A DNA stretch of 64,000 nucleotides from Larimichthys crocea (GCF_000972845.2 NC_040018.1:4365022-4429021); one strand, 5' to 3'. Counted from the stretch's first letter, positions 12,030 through 25,600 are shown. Made by a program: numbers and translations. The notes: generated by a model not told the origin, from the letters alone.

Positions 12030-15000
12030 GTCCTCACTTAAAAAAAAAAAAAGTAATGCATTACTCTCCATTCATTCTAAAGTAACGTTGGTGCTTGTAA
12101 CTCACAGGGAGTGGAGCGTAAAATGCGTAAAGTGTTCAGTTAAACCCATCCACCCAAACACACCCAAACAATGGCTGTTTCACCTTTGAGAAATGATTCT
12201 AGAAGAAGCTGCCTGCACGTTAGAGCAATGCTGAACACATTATTCTTCTCTACACCAGAACCTGCACAAGTGTGTGTCCAAAATCAGATTTCACACTAAA
12301 TGTGTGTATTTAAAGATTCATCCAGCCCCTTTTCTCTAGAGTTAAACACAGATTTAGCACAAGGCCTCTCCATTCATTATCACATTTACAAAACAGATGT
12401 TCAGCTCCTTGTATACCTGCCCGTCTGCAGTGAGTAAAGATCATTGATGTTCTGTTTCTGCCCTTGCTTTAATATTTCTGTGTCACCCATTTTGGAAGTG
12501 AGTCCATTTATTTGTTCATTATCTTTTTACTGTGTCAGAACAATTCAGTCAATAGAAACCAGAGAGAAAACTCCTGAATTTGTGTCAACGCTGCAGATGT
12601 AAAATCAATTACAGTACAATACGACTTCATTATGTACCATAGTGGACGTCCTCAGCCGTGTAAAACGTGACAGCAAGTTCAATAAGACATGAATGACATC
12701 AGATCTATGTGTACAGTCAAATGTTACACCAAGAATTAAGGGCTTTTTATGAATATTCTTTATAAGTAAAAATGCCTCGGTGTTGCTATAAACTAAAAGG
12801 AAATACCCTTTTTATGATGTTTCTCTCAAAGTCAAATTCCTGAACCTCCATATAAACAAGACTTCACCCACACACACCTCCACACCAATAATAACAACTT
12901 TCAGTTTAACATTCATCACTAAAATCAAATTAATTCTAATTTCTAATCTGTTAAAGGTTTGTTTACATCATTAATGTTTGCAAACCAGCGGCAACATCAT
13001 CTTATATTTGTTAAATTACCAGCTGACAAACTGCAAATGCAGATTGTCGATCATTTATACAAACACTTTAATCACTTGTGTAAATTTAGATTAGAATTAA
13101 TATCTGTGTGGAAAACAAATTAAGGTGGGGTCAAAGAAATGTTTTGTTGGTAACTGATGAAAATAGGAAACACAATATAAATATAACATCACAACGTTTC
13201 CAACACAAGGGCGACATTTCACAGACGTTTCAGGTGCGCAGCCAAAAGTTTTGAGCTTTTTCAGCTATTCCCTGTTTTCCTCTCGTCCTCGCCGGAGTTT
13301 CAAAAGTTAAAGCAGGTTTGTAGATTTCAACCAAATTTAACCATTTATTTCAAAACACACACAATTGTACTGTAATAAATACGGTGTAACTTTTTCCCAT
13401 GTTGCGGTGAAAAGATGTTAGTACTGCTGATTTCATGTTAAAGGTTGCTGTTTTATTCCATAATTTACTGTATGAATTTTTTTTTTTTTCAAAAGAAGCA
13501 CATTGTTGACATGAAAACACCATATGAATGTCATATAAAGGTTTTGCCATGACATATGACAGTGTTTTACTGTACAATTAACAGCCTTTAATATCAAGAA
13601 ATTACTTTATTCTGTATAAATTCCCTTAAAATGCCACATTCCAGGAAATATGACCGTGTTTTACTGCAAGTGGTGAGAAATAAACATATGAAACATTCAC
13701 TAATCCATACTTGAGGATAACAACAAGCCTTTAAGTGTCTAGACACTTCAGCATCCCTCTGCTCGGCCAACATCAGGTCTCTGGTAAAACCCCTCACAGC
13801 AAAAACAACAAAGTCTGTGTATAACCAAAAACTGCATAGTTCCACTATGCTGTACATGAGTCTACAGCAGCTTCACACACACTATAGTACACCATGTACT
13901 GAATAATTCAGTGGTCACCTTCTCACCATAAACAGCTTTATAATAGAAACAGTTCTTTATCTTCCATACGATACCTGAGCTAACATGAGTTTCTGAGTGT
14001 AGGTGAGAATGCAGTCATCAGTTTTGAAGACTGTAACACATGCAGTCTAACAAAATAGGTATGAGGTATTAATTAGTCAGACAATGCATTACTATTGAAA
14101 AAGCAATTAAGAATGCATTACTTTTTGGACTAATGAGTATTGAAAGTCACTATATTTAGTGTCATGGCGAGTTCTCATTAGCCACATTTGCTCTTATTCA
14201 TGTGCATATGCCACAGTTTTATGGATATCTGACAGATGGAAGAACACAATAAACAATATGATGATTAGTGGCCGAGCAATTGCAACATGTGCTGAAGCCT
14301 GCAATGGACAAAAAATATAATGAATTGTCACAGTCTTTTATAATTATGGGGAAAAAAGAACTAAGATCTTATTGATGTCCTAACCCTCTGCTTATAGGTC
14401 AGCTTCTTAATACAACTGTTTTATTATCTCTGAGCCTGAATACACTGTAGAAGCAGAGTATAAAGGAGGCATTCATGTGACTCCTGTTTTATTCTCCCTC
14501 CTTGTGCAGCAAGTGTGAAAGGGTTGTGCTGATTGGGAGCTGATGAGCGAGTCAAAGTGGCTGCAGCCTGAGAACTAGCTGTTTGTCATCATCTAAAATG
14601 GATGAAATGAGAGAATATTTATACAGCTTCGGTTTCATCTAGAGTTTCTCAGTCCAAAAACCGAGGGCTGTAATTTTTAACATAACAAGACTTGCTGCTC
14701 ATTTTTGGAAGCAGTGCTGGGGTCAAATACATGATATTCCTGGAATACATGTCCATGTTGCGTAGAAAGTTATTGAAGCATACTACATATTGTTTCCACC
14801 AAGCATTAACCTCTGTGTCTATGAAGTGAAGCCTATGTGGAAGTGCCAGAAAATGCAGTTCCTCAAATGACCACTTGAGGCTGGCTACAGTATAAGTCAG
14901 TCTCCATAAGTCCCCATGTTCAAATGTCCAACTTCACAGCAGAAATAAACATGTTTACAGCCTAGTACAAAAAACAGTTTGGGTCTCTGTAGATAATGAC

Positions 15001-15050
15001 AACTGTACTGAGTATGAATTTCTAGATAATTCACTGGTTGCCAGGTGGGT
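12030..15050. other. Intergenic DNA, nothing recognised
   Basis: No coding exon, RNA gene or identifiable repeat stands out. Open frames are short, AT-rich and without splice signals or family resemblance. Confidence 0.45.
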
Positions 15051-15059
15051 TACAAGTCC

Positions 15060-15461
15060 CCCAGCCTGACAAGGCGGGTCTGTGTGTCCAGCACCCTCTG
15101 GCTGCAGGACCGGATGGCTGCGTGTCCGTGCTGGAAACTCAATCTCCCCATCCCCTATCCCCTGGTTGCTAGTGATGTGTCTCATGTTGTAGAGTGTATT
15201 GTATATGTGCTATAACTGCTGAGGTGTTTTTGTCCTGCTCCCAGAGTGTACTCCTTACAGGAGCACAGACTGGGGGTTGTTCTTTTTTTCTCCTCCCCTC
15301 TCCCCATGTTGTATCCCTTTTTTCTTTCTTTTCCTTTTGGCTACCATACACTGTCCTGTCCTCCCCTATTTGTCATATTACATGTATTATTTGTATGGAC
15401 AGACTGGTCTGCAATTTCGTTGTACTGTACTTGTACTGTTACAATGACAAATAAAGCCCCT

Positions 15462-15495
<34 letters not shown>
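15060..15495 (+). repeat. Probable retroelement 3' end with (ATC)n tail
   Basis: The segment ends with GGTCTGCAATTTCGTTGTAC, then TTACAATGACAAATAAAG, then a run of about 11 ATC repeats (about 15458-15495). A 3' end of the type 'TTTCATTGTAC...ACAATGACAATAAAG' plus a short tandem tail is common in fish non-LTR retroelements and their SINEs. The left border is uncertain and there is no intact reading frame. Confidence 0.45.
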
Positions 15496-16565
15496 AGTCT
15501 TTGTCCGTTTTTATATTAGTCTGAAGATGATGGAGGCAGGACTGCCAAGTTGAGAAATGGCCAGAGCCACCATAATTATTTTTTAGCGCCAATTCATAAC
15601 AAAAGTTATCTCATGACACTCTTGATATAGAGCAGGTCTAGACCATACTCTTCATAATATTATCTACAGAGACCCAATTTCCAAAAATTCCACCAGGAGT
15701 AAGCACATGGCAACAGTGATTTAACAGAAATTACAACTAGCACTGTTGTCATCTTCGAGAAATTAAGCCACGCTTTGAATCGGACAATTTTGGAACCGGT
15801 TCTCGATCCCCATCCTTAGTCTTTTATCGTCAATACAGGTAAAGCAGAGATCTAACAGTAGTCAGTTAAGCAGATGTGGTAATAAGATATATTATCATAT
15901 AATATTCTGTGATATTAGCTTTGCTTTATCATTTTGTAGCTTGGAACACAGATGTTTGTGCTGCGGGTCGTTCTCTGAGAAGTCAAAAGTGCACACATCC
16001 TTTTAAAAACTCCATTAAAAACAAACAGACATTTCAATATTGCTGAGGTAACTGTTGAGTCACTGTTATTGATCACCTTATTGCCACTACAGATTTATTT
16101 GGATCATTTTGCGCTCTGGGACAGTAAAGGTCTTATTCATTGCACCTTTGAAACCTCCCAGGTTTAATTTCATTGTGCAGATAATTGGCTTTTTCTGCAG
16201 GTAACACTGCAGGCTTCGTGTGGGGATACACAGCAATCAGTAGCTATAGCCTATTCAGTCCATTCCATTAGATTCAAACTATCCATTTGACTCAAAAACT
16301 CTAATTAGGACAAGAACATCCTGTTATTCCAGAAAAGCAAACTGAAGCCCCTAGAGAGTCTCAATCGCTCGCCTGAGGTATTTTTTAAATCTCTAGTTGT
16401 AATATTCCTGCAGGGATATTTTTGGTCGCTTGTGCTGTCTAAAATGAAATCTGAAACAATCTTTAAAGAGTTCATCCTCACACTTGTCTTCTCTGTGTAC
16501 ATCACATACTTACTTTAGAGGAGCTCTTTGCTTGTCTGCACAACATGTAGGCAACCTTCTGCCCA

Positions 16566-16573
16566 CCACACAC

Positions 16574-16608
<35 letters not shown>
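16566..16608. repeat. (CA)n microsatellite
   Basis: A nearly perfect CA run of about 21 units with one CG interruption. It lies in intergenic DNA between kcna4 and fshb. Confidence 0.95.
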
Positions 16609-16609
<1 letters not shown>

Positions 16610-19200
16610 CATGCACACTCACCTCTTGCACTCCATTGAACATCCACCTCAGTCAGCACCAGGGGGAGTTCTGAGGTCAGTAATAATAAGAAGTGATAGA
16701 GTGAAGCTGCATTATAAAAAACAAGTTTAGATGCATTTCGAACTGATGCCAGAGCTGTCCTGCATCTTATTCAAACACATATATATTCACAGTTCACTTA
16801 TTTGTTCACCATGACAGGAATTTTAACCCAAAGACAAACCCTGCGTTTGAAAGTAATTATGAATGCTGTAAAAAACTTGTTATTTTTGCGTAAAAAACTG
16901 GCTGATGAAGTCAGAAAAGTTTGACACTTTTAACACTAAGGAGTAAGAGTGAAAGATGTGGTAATAACCTTTAACCTTGTCATCATGATGGAAAGTTGAG
17001 TTTTGCATGAGTGAATTGCAGGAAAAGTTCATTTAGTCGGGTACAGACTCCTGAGAAAAAATAGATAAAATATTCAGTTCAGTATCATCACAGAAGGAAT
17101 ATCTTTTCTATATTAATATATATCATTGAATGACAAATTGCACAGTTAGTATGTTAAGTTATTATCACATATGTCTAGTGCTATTTGTCACCTGTCTGGC
17201 CCAACAAGGTCAAAACAATGTTTGGGTATTCACATTACTATTCAAGAGTTATTTCCTGATAAATGATAGAAAAGTTATTGATTAATCATCCTGAACTCAG
17301 GGGGAATAATAAGAATAAAACAGAGTAATAACCTTATTAGGTCACCAACAACTGAGGTCATGTCCTGCATCATCTTTCTTGGAATTCGCTGGAGCTTACA
17401 TCATATAAAAAGGGTTTTACATTCGATTAAAGTTAGCTTAAAGTTTGAAAGTCCATAAGGCCAAAACTAAAATTTAAGAGATTAAGTGTCAGAATTACCA
17501 GAATTACATATGTGACAGTGTAGAGAAGCAACAGAACTACTGTAGGGAGATAGAATGGTTAAATGAATAAATCAAATGTTGGACTTTAACATTTTTATGT
17601 AAAAATGTTGGCCAGAATTGTTTCAGTGACTAGTCTGAGTGAGTGAGGTTGTGTTGGGGACAAATTTAGACATTTAGACATGGTATTTTTCAAATCTTGG
17701 CTCTTATTATGGATGTTTAACAAACAAAGGAGCACAGACATGCTAATAAGAGAAATAAAACAATAGTCATGAGATGAGATTGGATATAGAAATGGAAAAG
17801 GAACAGAGAAAGTCGAGAAGAGTGAAGAATCATCAGCAGTCCATACACATAAACACACCTACCACCTACGTCCACACTCAGCCTGCACACAGAAACATCC
17901 AGCACAGTCACCAAACAAAAGTCTTGTCCTTGGCAGAGCTGTGGAGGCGTTTTGTTTAGACCTGATGGAAGGAGGGTGACAACGTGAGTGTGGGGTGATG
18001 CGGTGCGTTCAGGGTCTCGGTGAGTGTTTCTTTTTTTTCATGCGACAACATGAGTCTGTTTCTGTCAGTGACTGTGATCACGATCACTCGTACAGTAGCA
18101 GATGGAAACAGCAGAGGAGGCGAGGCTCTGCAGAGAGGGGGAGCAAGTTTTGACTGAGTGGGTTTGTGGATGCTGTCAGTCCTGTTTTGGCAGTATTTAC
18201 AGTGCTTGGATAAAAAAAAAAAAATGTGAGAGGAGCTCAAACACAATGACCCATGACTCAAATCTGTGATGTCCGTAAGATGTACAGCTCTGAGCTGTTT
18301 TATGTGTGGCTTCATATAACTCTTGTTTGAGCTGCTACACCCAAATGAGCTTTTTCTTTACTGTGGTGCTTCAAGTTATGAACCAGAAAATCATCCCGGG
18401 CACTGAAACCATCACCTCGTCCATCATTTCCAAATTGATTCTCAGTGGACATTACAGAGAAGGCCTTCTCTTCTTTTGGCTGTGGGGAAGATAAATAAGA
18501 CGCTCACTGGAATATCTATAATGCCTCTTCAGTTTTGTTTTCTTCCAACCTGCTGCGGCACAAATTGGCTATTTTTAGGACCATGATATTGCTGTGTACT
18601 TACCTGCCCTTTACAGTTTCCAGGTTGGAGTACATCTAATTAGCATATCAATGCAGTGCATGTGTGGATGTAATAGTTTCAGCTCCACGCTTAATAAATC
18701 AACTTTCGGTGCAGATGCACTCATTTTAAGAGGAATTACCAGCTGTTACCAGACTAGTCAGAAAATGACTGATGATGTGTTCTACTCTGAATACAAGATT
18801 AATCAACTATGACTGCTGTTCATTAAGGACAAAAACGCATGCTAACAATGATGTATTTCAGCTGAGGCTTTCCTAAGGGTAGTAGTGCCTTAGAGGACGA
18901 GGGCGACACTATAAAAGTCCTTGTTAGGCAGGTATGGCAGTTCGACAGGATGCTGGGGATACCTGAGTCCCTGGTGGCTGCAAGGGCAGACGGAGCAGCA
19001 GTTGGATGAACCGTGGCTGCTGCCCAAGTACTTATATTCTACTGTCACTGCAGACTGTCCAGCATCGTGGTGCAGTGCTAACTTTTTAGTGAATGCAGCA
19101 GACTACAGAATTTTCTTAAAAACACACAGCTGCAGGCGCTTCAGCTGTATGAAACAGAAGAGAGGCAGCATTTACTCAAGTACAACTGGTTTCATTGTAT
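16610..19200. other. Intergenic DNA, nothing recognised
   Basis: No gene or clear repeat was seen. The open frames near 17600-18500 are short and lack any recognisable domain or splice context. Confidence 0.45.
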
Positions 19201-19210
19201 GTTACTAGCA

Positions 19211-19290
19211 GTAGTGGAGGAAATATTCAGATCCTGTACACAAGTAAAAGAACTAATACCACACTGCAAAAGTACTCTGTTACAAGGTCC
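19211..19290 (+). repeat. Fragment of a common teleost interspersed repeat
   Basis: The block 'AGTAGTGGAGGAAATATTCA', 'AAGTAAAAGAACTAATACCA' and 'AAAAGTACTCTGTTACAAG' matches a repeat I know as very abundant in percomorph genomes. Only one diverged fragment is present. The superfamily is not determined. Confidence 0.6.
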
Positions 19291-20435
19291 AGTTTTTCAG
19301 ATTTAGGGGGCTCTGTTTACATGCTAAACCTATCCCCCCTAGATCCATCACAGTACTTACTGATGCACTAAAATGTCCTAGGCATATTGTACCATGATTG
19401 TTTCCCTTTTTTGTAACTTGCTTTGGATTAAAGCGTCAAATAAATTACATAAATTACTCTAAATATAAATGCCATATTTCTACAGTAGCCCAGAACAGAC
19501 AGATAAACAGTACCACTCCCCTGGTACTCTGAGCATACAGCCCGGCTAACACACTGAGCTAACATTATCTAACAGCAGCTGTAGTTTGCAGCAGTTCACT
19601 TCACTGTCAATTTGGAAACATTTCATGGATTGAAGTAACCATCAGTTTAGAAACATAGCTACACCTTGACTAGCTACAACGTGCATGCATTAGTGATAAT
19701 GATCCAGGATGATGCAGTATCTAATAATATACTACCTCATTCTACATAACAAGCTGGCTTTTGACTTTTACATGAAACAGAGTATTTGTTCAGTGTGGGA
19801 CGCTGCTTCCTGCTGGAACTAAACTGCACCTCATTAATAAAAGAAAATGTTGTTAGAAAGCCTGGAGTTAAATCTAAGTAAATTTATGATTCATACAGAC
19901 AGATTATTCATACCGATTGAGCATGCCGATGAGGTTCCCTGCAGTTGTAGACGTTGATGTATCAGTTTTAGATTCTGCACTGAAAAAAACACTTAAAGCC
20001 ACTGCAGGAAACTTTCTTGGGTTGGCATCCCACAGTGGTGGGATCAAAAAAGATGCTCTGGCAGTTTTTCCAAAACTACAGTTTTATATCTGACTCAACA
20101 TAAGCAACATAACAGACTGTTCCAATATTCACTGGGATGGTCTCATTTTTCAACAGACAAAAATCAATGCTAGAATAATTTGAGATATGCAGTAATTGCA
20201 GAAAAAAGGTATCTTAAGATATAAAACACAAGTTTTTCAAATGTTTTATTTATTTTTTGGTCAATCTTTGTCTACCAACAGTCTCACACAACTCACTCTG
20301 TCAACATAATTCAGTTGACCATGAAGTTTATTTGATGGATGTTCAGTACAAAGTGGCAAAGATATGAAAAGACACGAAGCTTCTTCTTCCATGACTTAGG
20401 ATACTCCAGTGAAAGAAAGATCACTTCAAATAAGT

Positions 20436-21389
20436 GTGGATATTGTGTATATAATGACCACTGGCATTCTGATTATCTTGTTACCATGGCACCTGTCCAT
20501 CAGTGGGATATACTAGGTAGCAAATGAACATTTTGTCATCAAAGCTGACGTGTTAAAAGAAGGAAGAATGGGCAAGTGTACTGATTTGAACGACTATAAA
20601 TTGCAGCTCTTGTCGGGTGTTCCCAGTCTGCAGTGATATCAAAAGTGAAGTGAACCAGCAACAGGGTTATGGGCAGCCATGGCTCATTGATGCATAGTAT
20701 GTGGGGAATGGAGGCTGACCCATGTGGTCTGATCCAAAAGACGAGCTGCTGTAGCTCAAACTTTTGAAAAAGTAGAAAGAAAGGTGTCACACAGTGTTGC
20801 ATTGGCCAGATTGTCCATGCTGACTCCTGTCCCTGCCAAAATCGCTAAAACATTGGGCATGTGAGCATTAGAACTTGACAAGCAAGCAATGGAAGAAGGT
20901 GTCCTGATCTGATGAATCATGTGGATGTGTGGGTGCATGTGCATTGCTGGGGACATACAGAACCAGGATGCACTGGGAAGAAGATAGGCAGGTGGAGGTA
21001 GTGAGATGCTTTGGGCAATGTTCTGCCAGGAAATGTTGGGTCCTGCCATTCATGTTGATGTTACTTTGAGACATCGACCTATCTAAACATTGTTGCAGAC
21101 CACCCTTTAACAGAAACAATATTTCCTGAAGGCAGTGGCCTCTTTCAGCAGGATAATGCTGAAAGAGTTCAAGCAGTTCAAGGTGTTGACTTGGTCTCCA
21201 AATTACCCAGATCTAAATCTAATCGAGCATCTGTGGGATGTTGTGGACAAACATGGAGTCCCCAACTCACAACTTAAAGGATCTGAAACCACAGCACACC
21301 TTCTGAGGTCTGGTGGAGTCCAATTCGACTGGCTGTTCTGGAAGCAATATTAGGCAGGTGGTCATAATGTTACGGCTGATTGGCATAGA
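20436..21389 (+). mobile_element. Degenerate Tc1-like DNA transposon
   Basis: The right end reads GGTGGTCATAATGTTACGGC, and a matching inverted ATAATGACCACTGGCATTC lies near 20452-20470. Together these are the terminal repeats of a well-known fish Tc1/mariner lineage. Inside are decayed transposase blocks: 'GATTTGAACGACTATAAATT', 'TGCAGCTCTTGTCGGGTGTT', 'AAGACGAGCTGCTGTAGCTC', 'GCTTTGGGCAATGTTCTGCC' and, near the end, 'AATCGAGCATCTGTGGGATG', which encodes the NLIEHLWDV motif of Tc1 transposases. At about 0.95 kb it is shorter than an intact copy, and many frameshifts and deletions break the frame. It is a fossil. Confidence 0.85.
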
Positions 21390-22950
21390 CAACATGTTAA
21401 TGCACTGGAAAAATAACACACGAAGCAGTGAAGACTGAGTGGTGCAAATTAATCACTGATGATTGTGTTAGTGTTTTCCACCTCACTGCGGGGGCTGATT
21501 GTGGTCCATCTAAGCCTTTCGCTCATGTAGTCTAAACAAGATCTTTGGAGATAGCATCTCATTCATCCTCATGTGTGGAAGGAAAGGCCTTGAAACACAG
21601 GCCATCCGTGAACTGTTGAGAGAAAGGGGCAAGGATTTACTTTGTATGTCCAAACAGGTCAGAAATACAACACCGAGCCCAAGGTTGAATAGATTTAAAG
21701 GATTTAGGAGCAGCACTATTTAAGTAACGGAGACAGGCCACAGGCTGGAAGCTGGTACAGATGTTCAGACAGTAACAGAAGAAACAAGGTTCAAAGCAAC
21801 AAACGAGAAATACAGGTACGTTTTCGGTTCAAGATTTATTACATGCAAACTGCTGAAAATGCATAAATGACTCTGAATAATGAGATTATGTAGAGATATG
21901 CAGTTTTACTTTTCTCTGAAGTTTGTACAAAAAAGTTGCAGCACTACTTAAATCTCTCGTAATACGGTAGTTTGAATATCTTTGTGTATGTTCTGAGTAA
22001 AGGAAGTTGTTGAGGGAATTTTTTGTATTTGATCACACTGGATTGTACAAGTGTACCTAAAGAAGTTGGATTCATATCTATATTATATTCTATATATATA
22101 ATATATCTTATATCTTATATATATATATATATATATATACTTTGAGCACCACAAACAAAATTCCTTCACCTCAATTATATTGAGGTAGAAATCTCAGAGC
22201 TGGATGTCTCAAATAAAACCAGAACTATCCGCATGGCTAGAGCTTGAACCAACATTTTAACACCCGAAGTCCTGAAGAGTTTTGAGTTTTACGGCTCGAT
22301 TTACCGTACCGCACACAAAGATGCACATTTCAAATGCCCAGCTGCTCCGGATGGTGTTTGACGTTAACCAGCGATGATTCATTTTGTCCATGTAACAGAA
22401 GAGCTGGTTGAAGTAAATGCAAATTTAATGAGGCACAAAAGTGAAACATAAATATCTCCTTTGGATCTAAAACCACCATTAACCCACAAGCCCCCGATTG
22501 AATTTAATCACCATAATGTTTGCAAAAGCCACATAGAGATGATGACACAGCGCCTCACTTTAAACCACATTAACTTGTTGGGGCCAAACAGTCCGATCTG
22601 ACCCACTGGATAACTTTGTGAAGATAGCAGAGAAGTCATTAATTTCAAATTTTCAATAAAATGTGCTGCTATTTCTGATTTGGTGACTGCACAAAGAAAT
22701 AAAGAAAGGAATATTTTCAGTTCTAAAATACACGTGACTGAACTTTTTGTACCTTCGTAGATACACAGTGATCTGTAAATTGTAATGACAGTGGTCTAAA
22801 TGAGGAGTACTGAGACATATTGTTGAACTTACTCTCTTTAAGACATCTCAGACTGTTCGTTTTTTATTCATAACATAACATTCTCGGTTTTACTGGTTCT
22901 GTGTGGCCTCTGATTGAAGGTATCCGACGTGAGACCTGATCCCCTCTTGT
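21390..22950. other. fshb upstream region
   Basis: This is the 5' flank of fshb and should contain its promoter and the noncoding first exon usual for FSH-beta genes. I could not place that exon with confidence. A (TA)n-type microsatellite lies at about 22084-22139, and an ACACGTGAC E-box-like motif at about 22730. Confidence 0.4.
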
Positions 22951-22980
22951 GGCAGACGTCTGTGCTGCACCCGGCAGAGG

Positions 22981-24807
22981 ATGCAGCTGGTTGTCATGGC
23001 AGCAGTGTTGGCAGTGGCGGGGGCGTGGCAGGGCTGCGACTTCGACTGTCATCAAACCAACATCAGCATCCCCGTGGAGAGCTGTGGCAACACCGAGTTC
23101 ATCGAGACCACCATATGTGCAGGACAGTGCTACCACGAGGTGACGGCTGATTCAGACTCTGAACACACTGCCTCTAATTTATTCTGTTTATATGCATGAA
23201 TATGTTAAGCTCCAATCTGCCAGCTGATCTTGCTCCAGTCTGTAAAGCTGGCACAACGTGAATATTTTTATGTTAGAGCAGCTTGAGGGAGTTTTTCCAT
23301 TTAACTGATTTCACCTCAGCTGAACTTACATAAATATAACTTAATTATGACTAACATTTTAAAAACATAGTGCGTATGCTTCTTGGCTGAGGAAAGTATA
23401 GAAAAATATAGATATATAGTATACATAATCTCAGGACTGGACTGGACTGGGTCTGCTTCTTAAAATATAATCTCTATGAACAGATATCTGCAAGTTAATG
23501 CAGAATATTCATTAATTAGTTCATATTTTATTTCAAACACAAGAAAACAAGACAAACCTGTACACAAATTTGATGATAAACTTCTCTTAAGCTGTGCTAA
23601 TTAAATCTTATTTTGAAAAGAAGTACACTCATTTATTCCTACCCCTTCTCTGCTACTTATCTGTAGTCAATGGACTAAGATTTTGGCATTGGAAGCATGT
23701 TGTGGTTTTTGTCTGTTGTAGTAGTATTGACCAATTAAGTTTGTGTGGGCTTTGGTTGAGACAGTGCATTGCCCGAAATGCAATCAGCCATCATCTGACG
23801 CTGGTTTATCTTTTTGTTAGCCTGTTTTTTTAAATTATCTGCCGTCATATGCAGATATCTGTTTATAAAGATTAGTAGAGGGCGACAAGGTAGTGCAGTG
23901 GTTAGCACCGTCTCTAGAAGGTTCCTGGTTCGAACCTCGGCTGGGGCCTTTCTGTGCGGAGCTTTTGCATGTTCTCCCCGTGTCTGCGTGGGTTCTCTCT
24001 GGGTTCTTCAGCTTCCGCCCACAGTTTAAAGACATGACCTTAATAAGTTAATTGGTGAATCTAGGTGAACGACTTGTCCGGGGGTGTACCTCGCCTCTCG
24101 CCCTGAGTCAGCTGGGATAGGCTCCAGCCTTCTGCAACATCCCCTGATGAGGATAAGTGATTATAAAAAATGGATGGATGAATATTAGCAGAAACGTGTG
24201 CCTCTCATCATTCAATTGACTCATATCAATTTGCTAATTAGACTACAGAGGAGGTCTTGGTCATTATCTGTTCTCCAGTTATCTGCTGGCTGCACTAGAA
24301 GCCCAGAAACAATGGCTGAGATAGTTTGAAATGGCCTCTAGGTTTATAGTTGTGTGGAGTTATGGTTGCATTTAACTGGTTGACATTTACTGATGTGAAC
24401 AAACCTCTTTCAGGATCTATTAAATTTAGATGTGGTCAAGTCAATCAATTACACATTATAGCAGGTAGTTAGACAACCCTTTTGCCTTCACTTGAATCAT
24501 GTTTCTTCTCTAAATGTTTGCCCCTGTGAGTTAAAGATCTCAAATGATCTATTGCATTCATGTTTTTCATTCATACACTGTTGTCTGTTGGTGTCGATGA
24601 CAGGATCCGGTTTACATCGGCCACGACGACTGGGTTGAACAGAGGACCTGTAACGGGGACTGGTCCTACGAGGTGAAACACATTAAAGGGTGTCCAGTAG
24701 GTGTCACCTACCCAGTGGCCAGAAACTGCAAGTGTACCGCATGCAACGCAGGGAGCACGTACTGTGGACGCTTTCCTGGAGACACATCCAGCTGTCTGTC
24801 CTTTTAA
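22981..24807 (+). CDS. fshb: Follicle-stimulating hormone beta subunit
   Basis: Encodes the hormone-specific beta chain of the pituitary gonadotropin FSH. The chain pairs with the common alpha subunit, is secreted, and acts on the gonadal FSH receptor. Two coding exons, 22981-23139 and 24604-24807, join in phase 0 (donor GAG|GTGACG, acceptor GACAG|GATCC) to give 120 residues. A hydrophobic signal peptide covers about residues 1-17. The mature chain has all 12 cystine-knot cysteines, including the CAGQCY, NGDW, GCPVGV and CKCTAC segments diagnostic of FSH-beta, and one N-glycosylation sequon (NIS). ATG 22981 is chosen because [14 protein letters not shown] matches fish FSH-beta leaders. A splice acceptor lies just upstream (22955 or 22977), so at least one noncoding exon is expected. 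The 1.46-kb intron holds a SINE-like insertion. The gene looks intact, and its position between kcna4 and arl14ep is the same as in mammals. Confidence 0.97.
23879..24184 (+). repeat. SINE-like teleost repeat, full length (copy 3), in fshb intron
   Basis: The element begins GGGCGACAAGGTAGTGCAGT and carries a tRNA B-box-like GGTTCGAACCTCGG at about 23929. It continues with GCATGTTCTCCCCGTGTCTG and CAGCTGGGATAGGCTCCAGC and ends in an AAAATGGATGGATGAA tail. The tRNA-like head suggests a pol III-derived SINE. It sits wholly inside the fshb intron, in the gene's orientation, away from both splice sites. Confidence 0.8.
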
Positions 24808-24856
24808 AGAAACCGATCATCTATCCTGCATTTACTTTTGCTCTTTGTGTCACTAA

Positions 24857-24862
24857 AATAAA
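24857..24862 (+). terminator. fshb: fshb polyadenylation signal
   Basis: AATAAA lies 50 bases after the fshb stop codon, and a TGTGTC/T-rich stretch follows at about 24884-24896. This fits the short 3' UTRs seen in many fish gonadotropin beta genes. Confidence 0.7.
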
Positions 24863-25364
24863 TAGGTATGACTCAAATGTTGAAGTGTGTCTTTTATTCA
24901 TACTGTCTGCAGATGTAACAGTGAGATACCAGAGTGACTTGAAAGTTATGAAGCACAACTGTGATTAAATGTCCCACCAATAGTTTCCCCTTTGGCCCTG
25001 ACCAAAATCACTGACCCCGGTCCTTAATAGTCCTGAGATTCAAGCTTTCCTGCTGAGAACCAGAGGTCGTCCTATAACAAAAAGAGCAGGTCTCACCTCT
25101 TTTTTGACAGGTGGAAATGAAAATAAAGAGTTTGCAGTATATCCAAAAGCTCTGCCAAAGTGCCTGCTGGCTCTCTTCGGTAGGATACACTAAATTTAGA
25201 AGTGACACGGTAGGCAAAATCGTCCTCTCGTGCATTGTGTTTGGGTGTAGCAGATCCAATGTCAGGCAGAAGATGTTTAGGACATATTGTTACGCAGCAT
25301 GAGTAATGAATATGAATATCAACAAAGTTCTGCACCGTGTTGATGATGATCTGCACTGTTGTTA

Positions 25365-25600
25365 AAGGAAGAGTTCGTCATTCTGTGAAATGTGCTTCAT
25401 CACTTTGTAGCTGAATGTTACATGAGGGGATCCGTGCCAGTTTTATCCGTCCATCAAAAGTGAAGCTGCAGCAACACAACCTCCTAAAACTATTTGTCTT
25501 TAATTCTTTAGTTTTTCTACGCATTAGCTAGCTGTTTCCATCTGTTTCCATTTGTTATGCTAAGCTAAGCAAATCATCTGTAATGTTCATATTTGACAAA
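25365..25600 (+). repeat. Diverged teleost interspersed repeat
   Basis: The blocks 'GGAAGAGTTCGTCATTCTGT', 'GAAGCTGCAGCAACA' and 'GCTAGCTGTTTCCATCTG' followed by 'TATGCTAAGCTAAGC' match a repeat I recognise as widespread in spiny-rayed fishes ('AGTTCGTCATTTTGGGAAAT'-type start, 'TTAGCTTAGCATA' core). It has no coding capacity. The class is not determined. Confidence 0.5.

Noticed and set aside
20756..21353. Short frames with Tc1-like similarity as a functional transposase gene
   Set aside because: The transposase is broken by many frameshifts and deletions, and no continuous frame covers the catalytic region.
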